Assembly (NCBI GenBank): GCA_044343935.1
Contig: JBIJDU010000019.1
Coordinates: 1-28,018 of the forward strand
Reading direction: 5' to 3'
Origin: AcAMD-5 sp044343935
GTDB taxonomy: Bacteria; Actinomycetota; Actinomycetes; S36-B12; UBA5976
Length of the DNA: 28,018 nt
The notes under the pieces were generated by a model. The model searched no databases. It was not told where the DNA came from and worked only from the letters and a program-made list of their open reading frames with translations. The translations under genes and the position numbers were made by a program. Below are positions 6,193 through 14,734 of the stretch, piece after piece. Each line of letters starts with the position of its first letter. Position 1 is the first letter of the stretch.

Positions 6193-8664
6193 ATGACTGA
6201 AGACCGTAGTGCGCAGATGCCAGCGCCTGAGGTGCTCCAGCACAAATGGTTGCCAATCTGGGATGAGTTAGCACCATTTAAAAGTGGGCGGGCAGAGGAT
6301 CCTCGGCCTAAAAAATATGTGCTTGATATGTTTCCTTATCCATCAGGCGATTTACATATGGGACATGCTGAGGCCTACGCGCTAGGTGACGTGTTGGCGC
6401 GCTATTGGGTGCAACGTGGATTTAATGTGTTGCATCCAATTGGCTGGGATTCATTTGGCTTACCCGCTGAAAATGCCGCGATAAAGCGTGGCTTGAATCC
6501 TGGAACTTGGACTTACGAAAATATTGAGTTGCAGCGTAGTTCGATGCGTCGTTATGCCTGCTCTTTTGATTGGGATCGAGTTTTAATAACCTCTGATCCA
6601 GAATATTACAAATGGAACCAATGGTTCTTTTTAAAGATGTATGAAAAGGGTTTGGCATATCGCAAAGCCAGCAATGTTAACTGGTGTAATTCATGTCAAA
6701 CTGTGCTCGCAAATGAGCAAGTAGTTGCTGGCTTATGTGAGCGCTGTGATTCAGCAGTTACTAAAAAGAAATTAACCCAGTGGTATTTAAAGATTACCGA
6801 TTATGCCGACCGCTTACTTGCCGATATGGATCAACTTGAAGGTGCTTGGCCGGACAAAGTCCTAACAATGCAGCGCAACTGGATTGGTCGCAGCGTTGGT
6901 GCGGAGGTTAAGTTTGAAATTGAAGGCAGAACCGAGCCTGTTGTTATCTACACCACTCGACCGGACACCTTATTTGGTGCAACTTTTTTTGTCGTTGCGG
7001 CGGATTCAGATTTGGCCTACGAGTTAGCGAAAGATTCTGCTCACTTTTCTGAATTTGAAGCTTATTTGGATCAAGTTAAGCAAGCAACTGAGATTGAACG
7101 CTTAGCAACAGATCGTGATAAAACTGGCTTGTTTTTAAATCGTTATGCGATTAATCCAGTTAATGGTGAGCGACTACCAATTTATGTTTCTGATTATGTA
7201 CTAGCCGATTATGGCACTGGTGCCATTATGGGTGTACCGGCGCACGATCAGCGAGATTTAGATTTTGCTAAAGCATTTAAGTTACCAGTTACAACGGTAG
7301 TTGAAACTGGTGAAGCAGATCCGGCGGAAACCTTTGTTGCCACAAGTGGTGACGGCGTGCTAGTTAACTCTGGCATTTTAAATGGTCTCACTAAAACTGA
7401 TGCAATTGCGAAGATAACCGAATTTTTAGCAGAGAAGAATTTGGGTAAAGCGGCAGTTAATTATCGATTACGCGATTGGCTGATTTCTCGGCAGCGATAC
7501 TGGGGAACCCCGATTCCAATTGTGCACTGTGAAGCTTGCGGTGAAGTGCCAGTGCCAGAATCTCAGTTGCCAGTAGTGCTGCCAGATTCGGAGGGATTGG
7601 ATTTAACGCCAAAAGGCGCCAGCCCGCTTGGCGCGGCAAGCGATTGGGTTAACACCAGTTGCCCTAACTGCGGCAGCGCAGCTAAGCGCGATCCAGACAC
7701 GATGGATACTTTCGTAGATTCGTCTTGGTATTTCCTGCGCTACTTAACACCAAACCTTGATACTGCTGCATTTGATCCGAAATTAGCGGATGAATGGATG
7801 CCGGTTGGTCAATATGTTGGTGGCGTGACACATGCTATTTTGCATCTGCTTTATGCCAGATTCTTCACCAAAGTTATGTTTGATCTAAATTTAGTTAAAG
7901 TAACTGAGCCATTTACTAGATTGCTTAATCAAGGCATGGTGCTGATGGATGGCGCTGCGATGAGTAAGTCACGCGGAAATTTAGTTAAGTTATCTGAAGA
8001 ACTAGATGAGCATGGCGTTGACGCGATTCGCCTTTCAATGGTTTTCGCCGGCCCACCAGAAGACGATGTTGATTGGGCAGATGTCTCGCCACACGGTTCA
8101 AAAAAGTTTCTAGCGCGCGCCTGGCGATTTAGCAAAGATGTGACCGCACCAGTTGATGCAGATCCAACTATTGGTGACATTGAATTGCGCAAAATCACGC
8201 ACAAATTGATCAACGAGGCACAGATTGCCGTTGAAACTTATCGGTTCAATGTGGCAGTTGCTAAAGCTATGGAATTGGTTAATGCTGGTAGAAAAGCGAT
8301 TGACACTGGCGTAGGCCCGCAGGATCCGGCGGTTCGCGAGTGTGCTGAAGCAACGGCGGTCTTAATCTCGTTATTTGCGCCATATACCGCAGAAGAGATG
8401 TGGCAGAATTTAGGACATCAGCCAAGCGTGGCAACTGCTGGCTGGTTGCAAGTTAATCCATCTCTTTTAGTTGCGGAAGAGATTACTTGCGTGCTCCAGA
8501 TTAATGGCAAAGTTAGATCTCGCGTTGATGTCCCAGTTGATATTACCGATATTGAATTAGAGAAAATTGCACTTGCTGATTTCACTATCAATCAAGCAAT
8601 AGCGGGCAATGAAATAAAAAAGTTGATTGTTCGTGCACCTAAACTAGTTAATATTGTAATTTAG
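6193..8664 (+). CDS. leuS: Leucyl-tRNA synthetase
   Basis: A class Ia synthetase that charges tRNA-Leu. From ATG 6193 the protein has 823 residues, near the bacterial norm. HMGH is at residues 55-58. A zinc-binding CNSC...CERC pair lies near 165-185. The CP1 editing domain contains TTRPDTLFGATF and ADYGTGAIMGVPAHDQRD. A second CEAC...CPNC pair is followed by FVDSSWYF. The KMSKS loop reads AMSKS (A589), with the functionally central second lysine (K592) kept. The ATG is preceded by AGGTG at 6179-6183. The open frame runs back into the tRNA, so an upstream start at 6145 is possible but less likely. It stands alone between the tRNA and comEA. Confidence 0.97.
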   Translation: MTEDRSAQMPAPEVLQHKWLPIWDELAPFKSGRAEDPRPKKYVLDMFPYPSGDLHMGHAEAYALGDVLARYWVQRGFNVLHPIGWDSFGLPAENAAIKRGLNPGTWTYENIELQRSSMRRYACSFDWDRVLITSDPEYYKWNQWFFLKMYEKGLAYRKASNVNWCNSCQTVLANEQVVAGLCERCDSAVTKKKLTQWYLKITDYADRLLADMDQLEGAWPDKVLTMQRNWIGRSVGAEVKFEIEGRTEPVVIYTTRPDTLFGATFFVVAADSDLAYELAKDSAHFSEFEAYLDQVKQATEIERLATDRDKTGLFLNRYAINPVNGERLPIYVSDYVLADYGTGAIMGVPAHDQRDLDFAKAFKLPVTTVVETGEADPAETFVATSGDGVLVNSGILNGLTKTDAIAKITEFLAEKNLGKAAVNYRLRDWLISRQRYWGTPIPIVHCEACGEVPVPESQLPVVLPDSEGLDLTPKGASPLGAASDWVNTSCPNCGSAAKRDPDTMDTFVDSSWYFLRYLTPNLDTAAFDPKLADEWMPVGQYVGGVTHAILHLLYARFFTKVMFDLNLVKVTEPFTRLLNQGMVLMDGAAMSKSRGNLVKLSEELDEHGVDAIRLSMVFAGPPEDDVDWADVSPHGSKKFLARAWRFSKDVTAPVDADPTIGDIELRKITHKLINEAQIAVETYRFNVAVAKAMELVNAGRKAIDTGVGPQDPAVRECAEATAVLISLFAPYTAEEMWQNLGHQPSVATAGWLQVNPSLLVAEEITCVLQINGKVRSRVDVPVDITDIELEKIALADFTINQAIAGNEIKKLIVRAPKLVNIVI

Positions 8665-8721
8665 TCACACTGATCACTTTTCCACAAAATTTAAATTAAC
8701 TTCATTTGCTCAACTTTTAAC

Positions 8722-8729
8722 TATTTAAT
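8722..8729 (+). promoter_or_regulatory. Candidate -10 element for a leaderless comEA transcript
   Basis: The AT-rich gap between leuS and comEA contains TATTTAAT 7-14 bases before the comEA ATG. No Shine-Dalgarno-like sequence precedes that ATG. Leaderless mRNAs are common in actinobacteria, and a -10 box at this distance would put transcription start at or near the ATG. No clear -35 box is visible. Confidence 0.3.
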
Positions 8730-8735
8730 CCATTT

Positions 8736-9299
8736 ATGCAAATCCCTAATCTGCCAAGTATTGAACCAAAATTGTTTCGCGCGGCATTAGTAATCTCAAT
8801 TATTAGTTTGGTTGTTGGTAGTTGGCTCTGGTATCAGGGTAGACCCAGCGAAATCCTTACGATGCCAGTTGATGAAGTTGTCTCCGAACCAATCGTGAGC
8901 AAAATCTTTGTTCATGTGGCAGGGGAGGTAAAAGCTGCAGGAGTGTATGAACTTAATTCCGGTGCTCGGGTAATAGATGCAATTACGGCTGCCGGTGGGG
9001 TGACAAAAAATGCTAATTTAACAATTTTGAATTTAGCGCGGGTGCTCTTTGATGGCGAGCAAATCTTGGTTGGAGATATTGCTATTAGTGCAACTAATGC
9101 TAGCGGCGGGAAAGTGAGTATTAATCAAGCAGATGCGTCACAGTTAGATTCGCTACCTGGTATCGGGCCGGCAATTGCTGCTCGAATCATCTCTCATCGC
9201 GAACAAAACGGACCATTTCGTAGTTTGGCTGCCCTGAAAGATGTTAGCGGGATTGGAGATGCGGTATTTGCCAAAATTGAAGATCTGATCACGCTTTGA
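8736..9299 (+). CDS. comEA: ComEA family DNA-binding competence protein
   Basis: A 187-residue membrane-anchored protein expected to bind incoming double-stranded DNA at the cell surface during uptake. A single hydrophobic helix spans about residues 16-33. It is followed by an SLBB-like domain (FVHVAGEVKAAGVYEL, then GARVIDAITAAGGV) at about 57-110. The C-terminal helix-hairpin-helix pair has VSINQADASQLDSLPGIGP, then FRSLAALKDVSGIGD, ending at residue 187. This order is the actinobacterial ComEA arrangement. The stop overlaps the comEC start by four bases (TTGA), so the two are coupled. Confidence 0.93.
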   Translation: MQIPNLPSIEPKLFRAALVISIISLVVGSWLWYQGRPSEILTMPVDEVVSEPIVSKIFVHVAGEVKAAGVYELNSGARVIDAITAAGGVTKNANLTILNLARVLFDGEQILVGDIAISATNASGGKVSINQADASQLDSLPGIGPAIAARIISHREQNGPFRSLAALKDVSGIGDAVFAKIEDLITL

Positions 9300-11440
9300 G
9301 CCGAAATTGGCTTAATTGGATAGCGCTGATCCTGGTCTATCTGGGTACTTTCATTGGTTCTTGGCAGGTGCAACAGGCAAGATTCGAACAGACCGCAGCA
9401 CTACTGGCAGATTCGACTGATTTAGTAGTTGAATTTCAACTTCGCAGTGAGCCGAGATTATCGGTTGCCCGATATGCATCAGATCAAGAACAAGTTCAGT
9501 ATTCTGTGATGGTTAAGTTAATTAAAGTTGAGTCAGAAAAATTCAATGTTCAATTAACCGCTCCAGCGACTGCGCTAGTTCAGTTAGCTGAATTTAACTA
9601 TTTTCGTGGCCAAACCTTGCGGGCATCAGCAACATTTATTTCTACTGTGACTAATGCACGTAGTTGTTGTTTAATTCGAATCACAACTGAACCGGATTTG
9701 ATTAGATCAGCCAACTGGGCGTATTCATTTGCCAATAACGTGCGAACTGGACTTCGGCAGGCGATTCCCAATAACTTTCATAACGGAGCCGCGCTCGTGC
9801 CAGGATTAGTTTTAGGCGACACCAGTGGGCAGTCAGTTGAGTTAGCAGCGGCAATGCGCGGTTCGGGCTTGGCGCATCTCACTGCAGTAAGTGGTGGCAA
9901 TGTCACCATTGTTCTAGGTTTGGTAATTGCAGTATTTATCTTGATTGGAACGGGCAATCGTGGCTTAATTTTTGCTTCTGCTATTGCATTGGCTGGCTAT
10001 GTATTGATTGTTGGCTTTGATGCCAGTGTTCTTCGAGCCGGCGCGATGGGAAGCATCACATTGCTAGCAATTCTAAGTAAACGGGCGATAACAACTGGCG
10101 CAATACTGCTTGGTGCAACATATTTATTAACGGTATTTAATCCATGGCTTTGGTTGAGTTGGGGATTTTTACTTAGCGTTACTGCTACGGCTAGCTTGAT
10201 TTGGTTTGCCCCAAAACTCTTACTAGCGATGCCATGGCGGCCACCAATTGATTTACTGGCGGCATTAATCGGCGCAACTGTGGCCGCTTCCTGGCTTACC
10301 GCACCGTTAGTGGCGCTTTTGACCGGTGAAGTTCCAATGGTTGCTATCTTGGCCAATTTAATCGCAGCTCCACTTGTGGCAAGCACTACGGTTTTTGGGT
10401 TAATTGCAGCACTTTTTGCATTAATTCATCCAGCTTTGGCAACACCTATTGGTTTTCTTGCCAGTATGCCAGCTGAATTAATTGGGCAAATTGCATTGCG
10501 AACTGCTGCTTTGCCTGGTGCACAACTTGAGTTTGCTTCAGCTAGTTCATTGCTATTTTTTATCTCATCAGTGTTTCTGATTGCAATCTTGCTTGCTCGC
10601 GCAGCAGCTAGAAAATTAATCTTGATCTCGCTACTGGGATTCATGTTGAGTTATCCAGCTTTAATTGCAGTTGGTCGCAGTGTCGATGGGTGGCCGCCAA
10701 AGGACACTTTTTTAATTGCGTGTGATGTTGGTCAAGGCACGGCGATATTGTTGCCGGTAGCAAAACGAACTGCGGTTGTGATTGACACTGGTCCAGCGCC
10801 GCAGCCAATTAATCAGTGCTTATCAAGGGCTGGGTTTAATCAAATTGCAGCAATATTTATCTCGCATTTTCATTCCGATCATGCTGGCGGTATTGCTGGT
10901 GTCTTAATGAACCGAACAGCCGGGGCTATTTATGTCTCGAACAATCCCAACCCAACGCATCAGTCCAGCGCAGTTCGAGACATTGCAGCTCAGCGAGAGA
11001 TTCCAGTTAGTGAGTTTACTGCTGGAAAAACACTTCAGATTGGCGCATACTTAATTGAATCGCTATGGCCGTTAGCTAGCCAGATCAGCCAGAGCGAAAA
11101 TGATGCGAGTTTGATACTAAGAATTACTAGCAAGGAAAACTCCTTTTTATTCACAGGCGATATTGAACCAACGGGGCAAGCGCAACTAATGCGACAACTA
11201 AGAGTGGATGTGACTGCCGCGCTAGTGCCACATCATGGATCGAAATTTCAACATCCTGATTTTGCCGCTTGGACCGGAGCTAGTCTTGGCATTATTAGTG
11301 TGGGGGATAATCGATTTGGTCATCCAGCTAAGAGCACCATAGGCAATTGGCAGAAAACCATGCAATTGGTTCGCACTGATGTTGCCGGTGATATCGCATT
11401 GGTATCTAACGCGACTGGCTTAATTGCAGTGGGTAGGTAA
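9296..11440 (+). CDS. comEC: ComEC/Rec2 family DNA uptake channel
   Basis: A 714-residue polytopic membrane protein thought to carry single-stranded DNA across the cytoplasmic membrane. The order is an N-terminal soluble region after one or two helices, the competence membrane domain at about residues 150-465 (with the HLTAVSGGN motif typical of the family), and a C-terminal metallo-beta-lactamase domain. In the last, HFHSDH (H524-H529) supplies metal ligands, and a VPHHGSKFQHPD segment follows near 640. All domains are present and the frame is intact. The start codon is TTG within the end of comEA. No pilus genes are in the window, so competence cannot be concluded from this pair alone. Confidence 0.93.
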   Translation: MSRNWLNWIALILVYLGTFIGSWQVQQARFEQTAALLADSTDLVVEFQLRSEPRLSVARYASDQEQVQYSVMVKLIKVESEKFNVQLTAPATALVQLAEFNYFRGQTLRASATFISTVTNARSCCLIRITTEPDLIRSANWAYSFANNVRTGLRQAIPNNFHNGAALVPGLVLGDTSGQSVELAAAMRGSGLAHLTAVSGGNVTIVLGLVIAVFILIGTGNRGLIFASAIALAGYVLIVGFDASVLRAGAMGSITLLAILSKRAITTGAILLGATYLLTVFNPWLWLSWGFLLSVTATASLIWFAPKLLLAMPWRPPIDLLAALIGATVAASWLTAPLVALLTGEVPMVAILANLIAAPLVASTTVFGLIAALFALIHPALATPIGFLASMPAELIGQIALRTAALPGAQLEFASASSLLFFISSVFLIAILLARAAARKLILISLLGFMLSYPALIAVGRSVDGWPPKDTFLIACDVGQGTAILLPVAKRTAVVIDTGPAPQPINQCLSRAGFNQIAAIFISHFHSDHAGGIAGVLMNRTAGAIYVSNNPNPTHQSSAVRDIAAQREIPVSEFTAGKTLQIGAYLIESLWPLASQISQSENDASLILRITSKENSFLFTGDIEPTGQAQLMRQLRVDVTAALVPHHGSKFQHPDFAAWTGASLGIISVGDNRFGHPAKSTIGNWQKTMQLVRTDVAGDIALVSNATGLIAVGR

Positions 11441-11454
11441 CTTCATGGCATGCT

Positions 11455-12441
11455 GTGCCAGTGGAACTAGCAAATCGCACCCTAATTACTGGAACCGAAC
11501 AATTTTTAGCCGAGCGCGCCGTGGCAACTGTACGTGCCCAACTGGCTGCCTTTGGTGAATACGATTTAGTAACACTTGAGGTATTCGATGAACTGCGGCC
11601 CGGGGATATTTTTGCTGCCACTTCTGCCACACTGCTTGGTGGCAATCGACTGGTAGTAGTTGTTGGTTCTGAATTACTCGATGAGGCAGCGGCAGCTGAA
11701 TTGCTCGAGGTAGTTGCCATTAATGACCCTGAGTTATGGTTGATTGTTCGACATCGCCATGGCAATAAAAATAAGAAGCTACTTGCTGCGCTCAAAGAAG
11801 TTTGTGAAGTTGTTGAGGCTAAAGAAATCTCTGGCGCGCGAGATATGAAAGCATTTGTTACGGCTGAAGCGGCTCGGTTTAAGCGAAAGATTTCCCCCGA
11901 TGCGGTCGATGCACTGCGGATATCATTAGGCGATGACATTAGATTGTTAGCCAGTGCGATAGATCAAATCACCGCTGCTACTACTGGCAACATAACAGCA
12001 GAAATGGTCAATCAGTATTTTGATGGAATCGCTGAGATTCGTGGTTATCATGTTTCAGATCGACTTTGGTCTGGCGATTTAGCGCAAGCGCTGGAAAAAT
12101 TTAGATGGATGGTGTTAAACGATGGCGCTGGTGCAAACGTGCAAGTAGTGGCGGCAATTGCAACTGATCTGCGCTCGATGGTTCGAATTATGGGTGCTGC
12201 TGCAGGTCAAAGCGATGAAGAGATTGCACGCAGCATTGGTTGGTCAGAGAGCATGGCTTGGAAAGTTCGCACCCTCCGGCAAGTTGCCCGTGGATGGAAA
12301 CCTGCGGCATTAGCTTATTTTGCGAATCGATTAGCAGAAATAGATGCGCAACTAAAAGGTGGCGCAGATGGCATTGGCATGGATGAAACCGCTAGAACTG
12401 CGGTGGTGGAAAAATTTTTAGTAGATATCGCGCGGAAGTAA
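11455..12441 (+). CDS. holA: DNA polymerase III delta subunit
   Basis: A 328-residue protein matching the delta subunit of the clamp loader, which opens the beta sliding clamp. Family-like segments are LITGTEQFLAERAVATVRAQ at the N-terminus, TLLGGNRLVVVVG near residue 62, the helical middle with DAVDALRISLGDDIRLLASAIDQI, and a C-terminal AWKVRTLRQVARGW region. The comEA-comEC-holA-rpsT order is standard in actinobacteria and strengthens a call that sequence alone makes only moderately. The first available start is GTG 11455 (another GTG at 11461), with no convincing ribosome binding site. The GTG lies in the loop of a TGGCA/TGCCA hairpin. The stop codon directly abuts the stop of rpsT. Confidence 0.88.
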   Translation: MPVELANRTLITGTEQFLAERAVATVRAQLAAFGEYDLVTLEVFDELRPGDIFAATSATLLGGNRLVVVVGSELLDEAAAAELLEVVAINDPELWLIVRHRHGNKNKKLLAALKEVCEVVEAKEISGARDMKAFVTAEAARFKRKISPDAVDALRISLGDDIRLLASAIDQITAATTGNITAEMVNQYFDGIAEIRGYHVSDRLWSGDLAQALEKFRWMVLNDGAGANVQVVAAIATDLRSMVRIMGAAAGQSDEEIARSIGWSESMAWKVRTLRQVARGWKPAALAYFANRLAEIDAQLKGGADGIGMDETARTAVVEKFLVDIARK

Positions 12442-12708
12442 TTACTTCTTAAGCGAAGCTAACTTTTGCGCAATTGCTGACTTGCGATTAGCTGCCTGAT
12501 TCCGGTGAATCACACCAGCTGAAGCAGCTTTATCTAGCGCTTTAGCAGCATCTTTGAACGCAGCTTCTGCCTGCGCGACATCGCCAGTTGCAGCAGCTTC
12601 GCGGAACTTACGAATCTTGGACTTAAGCCCAGATCGAACTGGCTTGTTGCGCTCTTCAGCAGCTCGGTTGGTCTTTACTCGCTTAATCTGAGATTTGATG
12701 TTTGCCAC
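12442..12708 (-). CDS. rpsT: 30S ribosomal protein S20
   Basis: An 88-residue, very basic, alanine-rich helical protein that binds 16S rRNA early in 30S assembly. The N-terminus MANIKSQIKRVKTN and the C-terminal HRNQAANRKSAIAQKL segment are diagnostic for S20. The start codon on the minus strand is GTG (12706-12708), and no clear Shine-Dalgarno sequence lies upstream. The gene is convergent with holA with zero intergenic bases and divergent from lepA. The holA-rpsT-lepA neighbourhood is conserved in actinobacteria. Confidence 0.97.
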   Translation of the reverse strand: MANIKSQIKRVKTNRAAEERNKPVRSGLKSKIRKFREAAATGDVAQAEAAFKDAAKALDKAASAGVIHRNQAANRKSAIAQKLASLKK

Positions 12709-12758
12709 GGGTGTCTCTGCTCGCTTGTCGATAAGTCCTATTGCCCCTAGGCGATAGG

Positions 12759-12779
12759 CGGTTCTAGCCGTCTAGACCG
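12759..12779. repeat. Inverted repeat in the rpsT-lepA divergent region
   Basis: CGGT-T-CTAG (12759-12767) and CTAGACCG (12772-12779) pair over 8 bp with one bulged T and the 4-base loop CCGT. It lies 8 bases before the GTG at 12788 and so could be a hairpin in the lepA 5' leader or a dyad binding site. The surrounding 79-bp gap must hold promoters for both rpsT and lepA, but I could not pick convincing -35/-10 pairs. Confidence 0.5.
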
Positions 12780-12787
12780 AAGGCGCA

Positions 12788-14668
12788 GTGTATCCGAAGC
12801 CAGTTCGTGCCAATATTCGCCCCGTGACTAAACCTATGCCCGGCTCGACCAGTCAAGCGGTGCTGCGCAATTTCAGCATCATCGCACACATCGACCATGG
12901 CAAGTCCACCCTGGCAGACCGGATGCTGCAGCTGACCGGAGTTGTGGATGCTCGACAGATGCGCGAGCAGTACCTGGATCGAATGGATATTGAACGAGAG
13001 CGTGGCATCACGATTAAGTCACAAGCGGTTAGATTGCCGTGGGTTGGCCGAGATGGTAAAGATTATGTATTGAACATGATTGATACCCCCGGCCACGTTG
13101 ACTTTACTTATGAAGTTTCCAGATCCCTTGCCGCATGTGAGGGTGCGATTTTATTAGTTGATGCGGCACAAGGAATTGAAGCGCAGACACTTGCAAATTT
13201 ATATCTAGCACTGGCAAATGATATGCAGATAATTCCAGTGCTAAACAAAATTGATCTACCAAGTGCACAGCCAGAGAAGTATGCAAATGAGTTAGCAAAA
13301 ATCATTGGTTGTGATCCGGCTGAAGTATTGCGAGTTAGCGCAAAGACTGGTGAAGGTGTCACAGATTTATTGCATGCAATTGTGGAGCAGGTGCCATCAC
13401 CGAAAGGTGATCCAGCAGCGCCAGCACGAGCCTTAATTTTTGACTCAGTTTATGACGTATATCGCGGCGTAGTTACCTATGTTCGAGTCGTTGATGGTGC
13501 GATCAAAGCGCGTGATCGAATTTTGATGATGTCAACCAACGAAGTTCATGAGTTGTTAGAAGTTGGTGTGATTTCACCAGAGCCAACTTCAGCGGCTGGT
13601 TTAGTTGCTGGTGAAGTTGGCTATTTAATCACTGGCGTTAAAGATGTAAGGCAATCAAAAGTAGGTGACACGGTAACAATTTCTGGCAAGCCGGCAGCGA
13701 ATGCGTTGGGTGGCTATCAAGAACCAAAACCAATGGTGTTCTCCGGGTTGTATCCGATGGACGGCTCGGATTATCCAGCTCTGCGCGATGCGCTAGATAA
13801 ATTGAAACTTAACGATGCCGCACTTGCCTATGAACCAGAAACTTCGGCAGCGCTCGGGTTTGGTTTTCGTTGCGGCTTTCTTGGGTTGTTGCATTTAGAA
13901 ATTGTGCGTGAGCGATTATCTCGTGAGTTTAATTTAGATTTAATCTCAACCGCACCGAATGTAATTTACCGAGTTCAAATGGATGATGGCACTGAGTTGA
14001 TTGTGACTAACCCAAGTGAATACCCAACCGGCAAAGTTGCCATGGTGTTTGAGCCGATGGTGCGCGCCACCATTATTTCGCCATCCGAATTTATTGGCGC
14101 AATTATGGAGTTATGCCAATCTCGCCGTGGCAATTTGCTGGGAATGGATTATTTATCCGAAGAGCGAGTTGAGATGCGCTATGAGTTGCCGCTGGCCGAG
14201 ATTGCGTTTGATTTCTTTGATTCGCTAAAGTCGCGAACTCGTGGCTATGCCTCGCTGGATTATGAATTCACAACCGAAAAATCAGCTGATCTAGTAAAGG
14301 TTGATATTTTGTTGCATGGCGATGCCGTTGATGCCTTCTCGGCAATTGTCCATAAGGACAAGGCATATAACTATGGTGTTCAGATGGCAACTAAATTACG
14401 TGAGTTAATTCCTAGGCAGCAATTCGAAGTGCCGATTCAGGCAGCAATTGGCGCTCGGATTATTGCTCGCGAGACGATTCGAGCGATTCGAAAAGACGTG
14501 CTGGCAAAATGCTATGGCGGCGATATCACCCGAAAGCGAAAACTGCTGGAGAAGCAAAAAGAGGGTAAGAAGCGAATGAAGATGGTAGGCAAGGTCGAAG
14601 TGCCGCAGGAGGCCTTCATCGCTGCCCTTGCCACCAATAATGGCGACGCTAAAAGCGTAAAAAGTTAA
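12788..14668 (+). CDS. lepA: Elongation factor 4 (LepA) GTPase
   Basis: A ribosome-associated translational GTPase related to EF-G, linked to initiation and 30S maturation. The G domain has AHIDHGKSTLADRML (G1), RGITI (G2), DTPGHVDF (G3), NKIDLP (G4) and SAKTG (G5). Domains II, III and V follow, and the LepA-specific C-terminal domain ends with RKRKLLEKQKEGKKRMK. The span from GTG 12788 gives 626 residues, slightly long. GAAGG at 12779-12783 supports this start, but GTG 12824 or ATG 12836 would give a more usual N-terminus of about 610 residues. The gene is divergent from rpsT, and the acyl-CoA ligase follows after 66 bp. Confidence 0.96.
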   Translation: MYPKPVRANIRPVTKPMPGSTSQAVLRNFSIIAHIDHGKSTLADRMLQLTGVVDARQMREQYLDRMDIERERGITIKSQAVRLPWVGRDGKDYVLNMIDTPGHVDFTYEVSRSLAACEGAILLVDAAQGIEAQTLANLYLALANDMQIIPVLNKIDLPSAQPEKYANELAKIIGCDPAEVLRVSAKTGEGVTDLLHAIVEQVPSPKGDPAAPARALIFDSVYDVYRGVVTYVRVVDGAIKARDRILMMSTNEVHELLEVGVISPEPTSAAGLVAGEVGYLITGVKDVRQSKVGDTVTISGKPAANALGGYQEPKPMVFSGLYPMDGSDYPALRDALDKLKLNDAALAYEPETSAALGFGFRCGFLGLLHLEIVRERLSREFNLDLISTAPNVIYRVQMDDGTELIVTNPSEYPTGKVAMVFEPMVRATIISPSEFIGAIMELCQSRRGNLLGMDYLSEERVEMRYELPLAEIAFDFFDSLKSRTRGYASLDYEFTTEKSADLVKVDILLHGDAVDAFSAIVHKDKAYNYGVQMATKLRELIPRQQFEVPIQAAIGARIIARETIRAIRKDVLAKCYGGDITRKRKLLEKQKEGKKRMKMVGKVEVPQEAFIAALATNNGDAKSVKS

Positions 14669-14700
14669 CTTTTCCACTTTCGTTACTGCCCAGTTCCCCC

Positions 14701-14730
14701 TAATCTCGGGTCAGTAGTTAGCCAGGGGAG
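14701..14730 (+). promoter_or_regulatory. Candidate -10 box and ribosome binding site for the acyl-CoA ligase
   Basis: TAATCT at 14701-14706 fits the actinobacterial -10 pattern TANNNT, and AGGGGAG at 14724-14730 is a good Shine-Dalgarno sequence four bases before the ATG at 14735. The -35 region is not recognisable. The ribosome binding site is well supported; the promoter element is tentative. Confidence 0.35.
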
Positions 14731-14734
14731 CAAT

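Noticed and set aside
11406..11939. Minus-strand frame of 177 codons over holA
   Set aside because: Serine-rich, no domain signs, opposite to a gene supported by conserved order and family motifs.
14646..14673. Hairpin ACGCT/AGCGT and palindrome AAAAGTTAACTTTT at the end of lepA as a terminator
   Set aside because: The stem is only 5 bp and is followed by A-rich, not T-rich, sequence; the palindrome has no following T tract. Too weak to call.
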